Origin: UBA4408 sp002389785
Lineage (GTDB): Bacteria > Bacteroidota > Bacteroidia > UBA4408
Direction: 5' to 3'
Length of the DNA stretch: 64,000 nucleotides
Assembly (NCBI GenBank): GCA_035438985.1
Contig: DAORJK010000010.1
Span: 1 to 64,000 of the forward strand
The position numbers and the translations under genes were made by a program. This document shows, piece after piece, positions 1 to 7,689 of the stretch; positions within the stretch are counted from its first letter, which is position 1, and every line of letters begins with the position of its first letter. The notes beneath the pieces are model-generated. The model ran no database searches. It was not told the origin of the DNA and saw only the letters and a program-made list of their open reading frames with translations.

Positions 1-185
1 AATTCGCGAACAAATGTGAAAGTAAAAAATTAAACCCTGCCGATTTTCAAAAAAAACTAGCAGAACGATTACCAGCATACAAAGGACGCTGGCAAAGCTC
101 CATGATGGAACAGATACAAAACTTGCCTGATTTTGATCAGGTAGAAAGAGAAGTGATGAGACATTTAAAGAAATTGAAATTATGA
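1..185 (+). CDS. 3' end of unidentified gene, possibly AbiEii-type nucleotidyltransferase toxin (partial)
   Basis: An open frame enters from the left edge and ends at TGA 183-185, overlapping the methyltransferase ATG by four bases (ATGA), so the two are very probably co-transcribed and translationally coupled. About 60 residues are visible. They read as a helical tail: an LAERLPAYKGRW stretch, then PDFDQVEREVMRHLKKL. This pattern (Leu-rich helix, Trp, then F-x-x-V with a final amphipathic helix) resembles the C-termini of AbiEii/AbiGii nucleotidyltransferase toxins as I remember them, but the catalytic domain lies outside the window, so the family is only a guess. It could equally be an unrelated gene of the restriction operon. 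The reading frame itself is well supported by the overlap. Confidence 0.4.
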   Translation, partial: FANKCESKKLNPADFQKKLAERLPAYKGRWQSSMMEQIQNLPDFDQVEREVMRHLKKLKL

Positions 186-1258
186 GTAAAAGCAGAAGAG
201 TAAAAGAATTTAAGTTTATTGATCTTTTTGCAGGTATCGGTGGTTTTCATATTGCCATGCACGCTGCGGGAGGTAAATGTGTGTTTGCAAGTGAATTGGA
301 CAAATTTGCACGACAAACATATGAATACAATTTTAGGAAAATGTCACCCGAAATATTTAAAAACGGAAATTTTAATGAGGACATAACGGACCCGAAACTT
401 AATTATAAAAAAATTCCAGATTTTGATATTCTCTGTGCTGGTTTTCCATGCCAACCATTTAGTTTTGCTGGAAAAAACGAAGGATTTAAAGACAAAACTC
501 GTGGAACTCTTTTCTTTTCAATTCTAAGTATTCTGGAAGCAAAGAAACCTAAAGCGTTTTTGTTAGAAAATGTAAAAGGTCTTAAATCACATGATGATGG
601 AAGAACTCTTAAAACTATAATTGAATCACTAGAGAAAATTGGTTACAAAGTTAAATGGAGAATCTTGGACAGCTTGGATTTTGGTGTCCCACAAAAAAGG
701 GAACGCTGGTATTGTGTTGGAATAAGAGATGAAAATAATTTTGAATTTCCAAAAGGAAAAAAAGAAATCGTTAAATTGTCCTCAATTGTTGACTTAAAGG
801 ACCAAAACCCAGCTCTGAAATTACCTAATCAAGAAATAAAACGAATAGAGTATCATTTTAAAAAAATGAAAGGACTTAATCGTGTCCAACATGATAATTC
901 ACAATATGCACCAACAACGAAAAAAGGTAGACATGGTGTTTTCTCTTTTCAAAAAGCTGACGGCTCATTAAGATTTCATATTGGCGATGTAGCCAAGACG
1001 CAAATACAAGAAGCATTTTATTGTTGCTTAGAAACATATGCACCGACAATAATTTTTAATCGGGTTCCGAAACTATGGGACATTAGAAGAAAATTATCTG
1101 TTATTGAATGCCAGAGATTACAAGGCTTTCCAGATAAATTTTCCTTCCCAGTTTCAGACAACCAAGCTTATAGACAATTGGGTAATAGCATAGTGTTACC
1201 TGTGGTCCGTGAAATAACAAAATCATTAATAAAAACTTTGAATAATGAAAATAAATAA
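182..1258 (+). CDS. DNA (cytosine-5-)-methyltransferase
   Basis: This protein of 358 residues transfers a methyl group from S-adenosylmethionine to C5 of cytosine in a specific DNA site. The conserved C5-MTase motifs occur in order: motif I FIDLFAGIGGF (12-22, AdoMet binding), motif IV GFPCQPFSFAG with catalytic Cys90, motif VI ENV (129-131), motif VIII QKRERWYCVGI, a target-recognition region in roughly residues 200-290, motif IX RKLSVIECQRLQGFP and motif X AYRQLGNSIVLPVV near the C-terminus. Length is normal for a single-domain Dcm-like enzyme. It overlaps the preceding frame by 4 bases and the following McrB-like gene by 14, so it should protect host DNA from, or mark DNA for, the nuclease pair downstream. 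The target sequence cannot be read from the protein. Confidence 0.95.
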   Translation: MSKSRRVKEFKFIDLFAGIGGFHIAMHAAGGKCVFASELDKFARQTYEYNFRKMSPEIFKNGNFNEDITDPKLNYKKIPDFDILCAGFPCQPFSFAGKNEGFKDKTRGTLFFSILSILEAKKPKAFLLENVKGLKSHDDGRTLKTIIESLEKIGYKVKWRILDSLDFGVPQKRERWYCVGIRDENNFEFPKGKKEIVKLSSIVDLKDQNPALKLPNQEIKRIEYHFKKMKGLNRVQHDNSQYAPTTKKGRHGVFSFQKADGSLRFHIGDVAKTQIQEAFYCCLETYAPTIIFNRVPKLWDIRRKLSVIECQRLQGFPDKFSFPVSDNQAYRQLGNSIVLPVVREITKSLIKTLNNENK

Positions 1259-3524
1259 ATCTATTATCGCTGAAGCGATTCAAAGCCTTTCAAAAACAAC
1301 AACAAATAAGTTTTGGGGAGCATTAGCTATTATTAGCTCAATTAATGAAAGTATTGAGCCTAATAAAACCTATGCTGTCGAAAGTCGCTCGATAATGAAA
1401 TTTTTAGATATGCTTTTCAATTTGAATGAGAGCTCTAATTCTGAATATGGAAACAGTCTTATTTATGTTAAATTTTCATCTGCATGGAAAGAACGTCTTG
1501 TCACATTAACACTTAAAGGCAAGCCAAATTTAACTGATGTTGCCATCTTTTACAATAAATTTAATTCCTTTAATGGGCAAATAAGTTCAGCCAGTTTAAA
1601 GGATCAATTTTTGTATGATTGCAAAATTAAACTAAACGGATTGCAAAATTTATTTATTGACGACAAAGACAAAAATATTAATTTAGAAGACTACCAATTT
1701 CCTAGCCTAATAGATAGCATTATAACTTTCCTTAAAGCAGAAAGGAAAGAAAACTATCATTTATCACTTGAATCACCTTTTTTTATTCAGAGCAGACCAA
1801 GCGAATTAAAACGTGCACCATTTATTCAGACTTTGTATTCGGGTGATAGAATAAAAGAACTCATGCTGCTTTCGGATACAAACTTAGAAGAATTGTATCC
1901 TGAACAAAATTTAAAAGTTTCACAAGAAGAAATTGCTACTGAAAAAGTTATCGAAGAAAATGAGTCCATTAGAGATTTTGCATTTAACGTTTTCAGTCAT
2001 TTTTACGGTGACAATTGGTCTGAATTAATTGAACAAACCACTTCGAAACCTTCTAGCATTAATTCAACAGATTATGTTTCCCATGATTTGGACATATTTA
2101 CCAGATTAATTGGTGAGTTTCAGTCTCCCCAGACAAAAGAAGCTTTAACATCTGCTAACACTCAACGATTTTTTGAAGAACCGATTTACCGAAATAAGGA
2201 TAAATTTTATTTCTTTACGAATCAATGGACAGGAACCACCGGAGATTTGTCATTTGAAAGCTTAAAAAGCTATTTTGAAAAAAATTATCCCGAATATAAA
2301 TTTGAAAAAACTGAAAAAGTATTTAAACTTTTAAAACGAGGCGAAGCTCAAGGTATTCCTTTTAACTACAAATCCTTTCATGCAAAAACAAAAGAAGCAG
2401 GATTACAGTTTACAGAAAAAATCATTAGCCGTTTTGTAGCTTCACTTTGCACTAAACCATTTGTTATTTGTAGTGGTTTATCGGGTTCGGGCAAAACAAA
2501 ATTAGCACAGAGTTTTGTGAAATGGATTTGCAAAAGTGAAGAACAATATAAAATTGTACCTGTTGGAGCAGATTGGACAAACCGTGAGCCACTCTTAGGT
2601 TTCCCGAATGGTTTGGATCCTGATAAATATGTGTTTCCTGATAGCGGGGTTTTACAGCTAATTATTAATGCCGGTAAATTAGAAAACAAGAACAAACCTT
2701 ATTTTCTGATTTTAGATGAAATGAATTTAAGTCATGTGGAGCGTTATTTTGCCGATTTTTTAAGTATCATGGAATCGCAGGATACTATTAAATTGTACTC
2801 AGGAGCTGATAGATTGGGCCCAGAAAACTTAAAAATTGAGAACGAAATTTCATGGCCAAAAAACTTATTTATCATTGGCACCGTAAACATTGATGAAACA
2901 ACCTATATGTTCAGTCCTAAGGTTTTGGACAGAGCCAATGTAATTGAGTTCAGAATTTCAGAATCTGAAATCACCAACTATTTAGCTGAGCCTGCGAATC
3001 TTGACATGAGTAAATTTATTAATCATACAAGTAAAGAGGGTTATGGTACAGCAATGTCAAAAGATTTTCTGGAGAGAACCAAAGAAAATATAATCAGTAC
3101 AATTCCTACACAAAACACCTTAGTATTATTCTTTAATGAGTTAAGAAAATGCGGTGCCGAGTTCGGGTACAGAAGTGCTTCGGAAATAAATCGCCTAATT
3201 GCCGTTTTGGATTCATTAACAAAAGACAACATGAAGTGGGATGAAAAAGATTTTTCTGCTGACGATTTTATAGATATTGCAATTATGCAGAAATTGTTGC
3301 CAAAACTGCACGGGTCAAGAAACAAGCTCACAAAAATATTACCTGTTTTAGGAGCGCTGTGTTTAGAAGACAAAGAAAAAATAAAAGAAAATTATTTTGA
3401 GAAAATTGATGCTATAAACTATCTGGAAGATGGAAATATTAAATATAAACTTTCGTTTGAGAAAATTTGTCGCATGTATAAAAATGCCATTGAAAACGGT
3501 TACGCAAGCTATGCAGAAGCATAA
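1245..3524 (+). CDS. McrB-like AAA+ NTPase of a restriction system
   Basis: 759 residues. The C-terminal half is an AAA+ ATPase/GTPase of the McrB group: Walker A GLSGSGKT at 411-418, Walker B ILDEMN (about 489-494), and a sensor segment GTVNIDETT followed by SPKVLDRANVIEF, which is the McrB/LlaJI-type arrangement. The N-terminal 400 residues carry no motif I recognise and are the likely DNA-recognition part, as in McrB and R1.LlaJI. McrB proteins form hexameric rings that translocate DNA and drive a McrC-type nuclease. The start overlaps the methyltransferase by 14 bases and the stop abuts the next start within 2 bases, so the three genes form a tight operon. Whether it cuts unmethylated DNA (LlaJI-like) or methylated DNA (McrBC-like) is not visible; the cognate methylase favours the former. 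Confidence 0.85.
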   Translation: MKINKSIIAEAIQSLSKTTTNKFWGALAIISSINESIEPNKTYAVESRSIMKFLDMLFNLNESSNSEYGNSLIYVKFSSAWKERLVTLTLKGKPNLTDVAIFYNKFNSFNGQISSASLKDQFLYDCKIKLNGLQNLFIDDKDKNINLEDYQFPSLIDSIITFLKAERKENYHLSLESPFFIQSRPSELKRAPFIQTLYSGDRIKELMLLSDTNLEELYPEQNLKVSQEEIATEKVIEENESIRDFAFNVFSHFYGDNWSELIEQTTSKPSSINSTDYVSHDLDIFTRLIGEFQSPQTKEALTSANTQRFFEEPIYRNKDKFYFFTNQWTGTTGDLSFESLKSYFEKNYPEYKFEKTEKVFKLLKRGEAQGIPFNYKSFHAKTKEAGLQFTEKIISRFVASLCTKPFVICSGLSGSGKTKLAQSFVKWICKSEEQYKIVPVGADWTNREPLLGFPNGLDPDKYVFPDSGVLQLIINAGKLENKNKPYFLILDEMNLSHVERYFADFLSIMESQDTIKLYSGADRLGPENLKIENEISWPKNLFIIGTVNIDETTYMFSPKVLDRANVIEFRISESEITNYLAEPANLDMSKFINHTSKEGYGTAMSKDFLERTKENIISTIPTQNTLVLFFNELRKCGAEFGYRSASEINRLIAVLDSLTKDNMKWDEKDFSADDFIDIAIMQKLLPKLHGSRNKLTKILPVLGALCLEDKEKIKENYFEKIDAINYLEDGNIKYKLSFEKICRMYKNAIENGYASYAEA

Positions 3525-3526
3525 TA

Positions 3527-5860
3527 ATGATGCAGATTCCTTTATCACATATTGAAGAAGGCCTTGAACTGGAAATTAAAGGAGATTCAGAAAATACATT
3601 AATTGTAATTTCCGAAGAAGAAGCATTTGAAAATGGTGAAGCACGATTTCAATTGAAAGAAGGCTGCAATTACGAATTCCAATTTAATAAGCCAGAGTTC
3701 AAATTTAAGTTGTCATACAAAAACAAAATTGTTTCCGATTCTAAATTTGATAAACACAAAGGCAGTATTAATCCTAATATATTTGTTGGCACTCATACGC
3801 TTGAAGTAGCAGACACAAATGAAAACCTTAAAGGTTTTATCAACATTGAAGTACAATCTGTAAAAAGTGAATATAGGGAAGATTATCGTTATATGCTGGA
3901 AAGCATTACAGAAAAATGTACCGATTTAATAATGCAAATTGATTCGCCAGTGAATCAGCAATTTGAAACAAATTTTGAAGTTGACAGCTTAACATTGTAC
4001 CAACGTTTTTCCTTTGTAAAAGCATTAATTGATTCCAGAGAATTTGAAGAGTCCATTCAAAAAATAGTTTCCAATCCAACTACAAAATGGCGAACGGAAA
4101 GCGAAGAAAAAGACATTCGGAATATTAAACGATTTGCTCAGAAAAGCATCAAACAGATTGTTTCCAATAGTAACAGGGTTTCTTTGCCTATATCCCATTT
4201 TTTACGCAAAAATCATAAAATAGAGTCTATTCCGGTAAGAATTGAAAGTGAAAGAAAAACAGAATCTGTTGACACGTCCGAAAACAGATTTATAAAACAT
4301 GCTCTTGAAGAATTCCTTTTTTTCTGTGAAAATTGTCATGAAAAGTTCGAAAAATATTCCAGAGCAAAATTAGAAGCAAATGTACTATCTGGCAAAATAT
4401 CGAATCTTCTCAATCAATCTTTTTTTAAAGAAATATCTCGTCCGAATTCATTGTCATTAAATAGCCCTGTTTTACAAAGGAAAAGCGGCTACAGAGAAGT
4501 TTTGAATGCATGGTTAAAATTTGATCTGGCCGCAAAGTTGATTTGGTATGGTGGCGATGATGTTTACAAAGCAGGGAAAAAAGATATTGCAACGTTATAT
4601 GAGTACTGGTTATTTTTTACCTTGTTAGATATATTTAAAGATAAAAGCGTATTTAATATTGAACCTAAGAGTATTCAGGAACTAATACAATTTGATAAAG
4701 GAAAACTATCTGTTAATCTGAAGCAAGGGAAAACAATTGCATTAAAAGGTGTATTCAATTCCGCAACAAGAAAACTAAATATTCAATTTTGCTATAACAG
4801 GTCTTTTGGGGGAGGCAGGAAATACCCCAATGGGGGTAGTTTTACCACCACGTTAAGGCCAGATTACACCTTATCCATATGGCCAGCTGAGATACTTAAA
4901 GCAGAAGACGCAGAAGAGAAAGAGTTAATAACTCATATACACTTTGATGCAAAATATAAAGTGAATAATTTTTATCAACTGGTAAAAACATCCAAAGAAG
5001 AAAATCTCACAATTGACGAGGAGAAAGAATTATTGGAAGAGGAAACAGAAGAAAAAAAGGGAACCTTTAAAAACGCTGATTTATTAAAAATGCATGCTTA
5101 TAAGGATGCTATCCGAAGAACAGGTGGTGCTTACGTTTTATACCCTGGTGAAGGAAAAGACAAACCCTTCAGAGGATTTCATGAATTAATTCCGGGTTTA
5201 GGTGCATTTGTCTTAAAACCAAACAAAGATCAGACGGGAAGGGAAGAATTAAAAAAATTCATTTTACATGTAGTTGATAATTTCATAGACAGAGCTTCTC
5301 AGCGAGAAAATACAGCTTCTAAAGTTTATGAAATCCATAAACATAAGAAAGATGACAACGATATCCTAAGAGAACCTATGCCAGAATATTTTGATACCGA
5401 CAATCAGGAAAAAATTATTCCTGATGAAACATTTGTTTTAGTTGGTTATTGCAAAAATCCTCTAAATATAGATTGGTACAAAAAAGAAGGGAAATATAAT
5501 TTTAGAATGGATGATGATAAGGGATCGTTAACCCTTGAGAACAATGTTGTAAATGCCAAATATTTATTACTCAGAGAATCAGGGAAAGATTCAGCAAGCA
5601 GAATTTTTAAAATAAAAAGCAAAGGCCCAAAAGTTTATAAAGGAACGAGTTTGGTAGGTTATAAAACGAGCGACCTAAAAGACTATTATTTGGTAATTGA
5701 AATAGAAAAAGAAGAAAGCAAAGATTTAAATACAGCGAGTTTTAATTTCAAAGAATTGGAAAAATATAAGGAGATTAAAGCAAACAATAATCCAGTGACA
5801 GCTCCTGGAATTCCATTTGCAATATCATTAACAGAATTAATGAAAGTGAAAATAAAATAA
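3527..5860 (+). CDS. McrC-like DUF2357 protein with PD-(D/E)XK nuclease domain
   Basis: 777 residues, the likely nuclease partner of the McrB-like ATPase. The N-terminal part is the beta-rich DUF2357 type. A PD-(D/E)XK core is visible in the middle: RPDYTLSI with Asp446, then HIHFDAKYK with Asp474-Ala-Lys476, matching the E/D-x-K metal-binding hairpin of DUF524/McrC nucleases. The C-terminal 200 residues (after about 570) are beta-rich and may be a further DNA or regulatory domain. Two ATG codons stand in tandem at 3527 and 3530, immediately after the previous stop, so translation is probably coupled. The operon appears to end here: 860 bases without a gene follow. Confidence 0.82.
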   Translation: MMQIPLSHIEEGLELEIKGDSENTLIVISEEEAFENGEARFQLKEGCNYEFQFNKPEFKFKLSYKNKIVSDSKFDKHKGSINPNIFVGTHTLEVADTNENLKGFINIEVQSVKSEYREDYRYMLESITEKCTDLIMQIDSPVNQQFETNFEVDSLTLYQRFSFVKALIDSREFEESIQKIVSNPTTKWRTESEEKDIRNIKRFAQKSIKQIVSNSNRVSLPISHFLRKNHKIESIPVRIESERKTESVDTSENRFIKHALEEFLFFCENCHEKFEKYSRAKLEANVLSGKISNLLNQSFFKEISRPNSLSLNSPVLQRKSGYREVLNAWLKFDLAAKLIWYGGDDVYKAGKKDIATLYEYWLFFTLLDIFKDKSVFNIEPKSIQELIQFDKGKLSVNLKQGKTIALKGVFNSATRKLNIQFCYNRSFGGGRKYPNGGSFTTTLRPDYTLSIWPAEILKAEDAEEKELITHIHFDAKYKVNNFYQLVKTSKEENLTIDEEKELLEEETEEKKGTFKNADLLKMHAYKDAIRRTGGAYVLYPGEGKDKPFRGFHELIPGLGAFVLKPNKDQTGREELKKFILHVVDNFIDRASQRENTASKVYEIHKHKKDDNDILREPMPEYFDTDNQEKIIPDETFVLVGYCKNPLNIDWYKKEGKYNFRMDDDKGSLTLENNVVNAKYLLLRESGKDSASRIFKIKSKGPKVYKGTSLVGYKTSDLKDYYLVIEIEKEESKDLNTASFNFKELEKYKEIKANNNPVTAPGIPFAISLTELMKVKIK

Positions 5861-6422
5861 CCAACGCAATTTGCAAGCACATTTAAAAACCGCATGAACA
5901 AACGCACAGACCAAAGTTTTTAATAGAGCTTGCAAAGCCAACCAAAATAAAAATTGGTTTAAAAAATTCTCCCTCCCTTCCAAAAAAAATAAAAAACAAC
6001 CGCTCAACCCACCCGACAGCAATGCGACCGTTTCGTATCGACATCAAAACCTTTGACAGAAAAGCGTTATATTAACTCGACAGAAAACACCACCGGCTAT
6101 AACAGTACCTACCTAAAAGTGGCGGCTTAGAGCTTCGTAGGTCAGTTTATCGTATATTTGAAGAGCAGTTTTCCAAATGAAGTTCAGTGGTAAAATCCCC
6201 ACCTTCGCAAATCCGCAAACCCGTTAGCAAACTGCTGGCGCACTTTTAAACCAATCGCGTTTAAATACAAACATCAATTCCAATAAAGCTCTGTTGTTTT
6301 TCAACTTGATGTTTCATAGTTTTGTTTTTTACGAAAAAAAAATTAACCAACGATTATGTACTTCTCAAAACCTTTATAATGGGCCTGAATCCCTAATATC
6401 TATTTGAGGCTACATAACCGAG

Positions 6423-6487
6423 AAAGCAGGGTTCTATATGTTTTATAGGTCTCTTTATCCTCGTTAGCGCATAGAGCGCCCTGCTTT
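6423..6487. repeat. 9-bp inverted repeat AAAGCAGGG / CCCTGCTTT
   Basis: AAAGCAGGG at 6423-6431 is matched exactly by CCCTGCTTT at 6479-6487 across 47 bases. The loop itself is not clearly structured. It may be a long-range stem, the ends of a small decayed element, or chance; there is no T-run that would make it a terminator. Confidence 0.4.
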
Positions 6488-6631
6488 TGGTTAATTTATT
6501 TAGTCCAATTATTTACTAAATTTATTTAGTTTTTAATTTGTTGCAAGTCTAGAGGTTATGTGTAAGTTTTGTAAATCATCATATGATTGTGAGATGAAAA
6601 ATACAACAACTCTTGACTTTTAAAAATGGAT

Positions 6632-6639
6632 TAATTTTG
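6632..6639 (+). promoter_or_regulatory. Putative -7 box (TAATTTTG)
   Basis: Matches the Bacteroidota TAnnTTTG -7 consensus, 85 bases before the hemopexin-like gene. A TCTTG lies 16 bases upstream, somewhat closer than the usual 19-base spacing, so the -33 element is weak. Confidence 0.35.
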
Positions 6640-6723
6640 AAATAAAAAAGTGGAGTCCAGATACCATAATAAAAACGGGGCGTTTCTGAAAAGCCATAGG
6701 AGTAAGAAATTAAAAAATAAAAA

Positions 6724-7425
6724 ATGAAAAGGAAATCAAATGTTTTGTCAATTATCTGCATCTTAAATTTTCTTCTATTAGCTTTGACTAGTAGTGGTCA
6801 ATCAACTTGTGTCCGAGCTTCTTATATCGACACCTGGTCGTACGCTACTCCACAATTGTATATTTTCAATGGAACACAGTATGCCAGGTATGATGTAAAA
6901 GCTAATAAATTTGAAGGAGTGAATGACATCGCTAAAGGGTATCCGGCGGTGCCGTTTTCTAATTTTGATGCAGGTTATATTGATACCTGGTCGTACGCTA
7001 CTCCACAATTGTATATTTTCAATGGAACACAGTATGCCAGGTATGATGTAAAAGCTAATAAATTTGAAGGCGTGAATGACATCGCTAAAGGATATCCGGG
7101 GGTACCTTTTTCTAAATTTGATGCATGTTATATTGACACTTGGTCGTACGCCACCCCACAATTGTATATTTTCAACGGAACACAGTATGCCAGGTATGAT
7201 GTAAAAGCTAATAAATATGAAGGTGTGAATGACATCTCTAAAGGATACCCGGGGGTGCCTTTTTCAAAATTTGATGCATGTTATATTGACACTTGGTCGT
7301 ACGCTACTCCACAATTGTATATTTTCAATGGGTCAAAGTATGCTCGGTATGATGTAAAAGCCAACAAATTTGAAGGTGTAAACGACATTTCTAAAGGATA
7401 TCCAGGAGTTCCTTTTTGTAATTAG
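6724..7425 (+). CDS. Secreted four-blade hemopexin-like repeat protein
   Basis: 233 residues: a signal peptide (KRK, hydrophobic core to about residue 21, cleavage near Ser24-Gln26) followed by four repeats of 51 residues. Each repeat has the hemopexin signature: an FDA before the blade, LYIFNGTQYARYDVKANK (the F-x-G-x-x-Y-x-R-Y-D core), and a GYPGVPF end. Four blades is exactly one complete hemopexin beta-propeller. Cys29 before blade 1 and Cys232 at the end of blade 4 are placed as in hemopexin domains, where a disulfide joins first and last blades. The blades are almost identical even at DNA level, suggesting recent amplification or gene conversion. There is no T9SS sorting domain, so it should be released to the periplasm or outside by another route. 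Ligand unknown. Both flanks are non-coding. Confidence 0.72.
   Translation: MKRKSNVLSIICILNFLLLALTSSGQSTCVRASYIDTWSYATPQLYIFNGTQYARYDVKANKFEGVNDIAKGYPAVPFSNFDAGYIDTWSYATPQLYIFNGTQYARYDVKANKFEGVNDIAKGYPGVPFSKFDACYIDTWSYATPQLYIFNGTQYARYDVKANKYEGVNDISKGYPGVPFSKFDACYIDTWSYATPQLYIFNGSKYARYDVKANKFEGVNDISKGYPGVPFCN
6823..7422 (+). repeat. Four tandem 153-bp coding repeats
   Basis: Units begin at 6823, 6976, 7129 and 7282, each with the phrase TGGTCGTACGC at the same offset, exactly 153 bases (51 codons) apart. The first three are full length; the fourth ends at the stop after 141 bases. Differences between units are few, many silent (for example CTGGTCG/TTGGTCG, CCGGCGG/CCGGGGG), which is what recent duplication under protein-level constraint would give. 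Confidence 0.93.
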
Positions 7426-7441
7426 TTTAAAATAAAGTTAG

Positions 7442-7459
7442 TAGGATGTTGACATCCTA
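7442..7459 (+). terminator. Hairpin after the hemopexin-like gene
   Basis: A perfect 7-bp stem TAGGATG/CATCCTA with a TTGA tetraloop starts 17 bases after the stop codon. No T-run follows on the plus strand, so it may be a processing or attenuating hairpin rather than a classic intrinsic terminator. Confidence 0.4.
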
Positions 7460-7689
7460 AAATCAACCTGCCCTTAACCCGGGATTTTGTACAAGGAGGG
7501 CTTGAGGTTGAAACTTCGGCTGTTTACATCGCTCTACTTTGGTTCGGGCTGCACGGAATGCTGTTGGGCTTTTAGTTTTTATCTGGTAATTTATTTCTTT
7601 ATTCGGCTTCAGTTCCGGGCAGGACATTCAACAATGCCCTGCTCGCAAAAAGCCCTGTTCGTTACTATTCAATAAACTCCATATAACCT

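Larger units (their letters stand above)
5861..6723. other. Gene-free, structured intergenic region
   Basis: No frame here has codon structure or a recognisable product. Base composition is patchy: an A-rich tract around 5940-6000, a more G+C-rich stretch at 6030-6250, then A+T-rich DNA. The richer stretch holds several short inverted repeats: ACCTAC 6107-6112 with GTAGGT 6137-6142 (and CTAA/TTAG nested inside it), and GTGG 6187-6190 with CCAC 6199-6202. It is bracketed by TATAAC at about 6098-6103 and GTTAGC at 6223-6228. It may be remnant or non-autonomous mobile DNA at the edge of the defence module. Confidence 0.5.

Noticed and set aside
2378..2695. 105-residue open frame antisense to the McrB-like gene
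   Set aside because: Shadow of the Walker region; no independent motif.
6091..6230. attC-like integron recombination site
   Set aside because: The bracketing TATAAC and GTTAGC are only loosely like RYYYAAC/GTTRRRY, the ends do not pair fully and no cassette array or integrase is present.
6802..7161. 119-residue open frame antisense to the hemopexin-like gene
   Set aside because: It repeats with the same period as the real gene because it lies opposite the 153-bp units; codon use is poor and the product has no signal or domain.
6823..7422. CRISPR-like or satellite repeat
   Set aside because: Units are 153 bases, contiguous and in frame without spacers, so they are protein-coding.
7487..7675. 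62-residue open frame after the hemopexin-like gene
   Set aside because: TTG start, Cys/Phe-rich unlikely composition, no Shine-Dalgarno context or recognisable domain.
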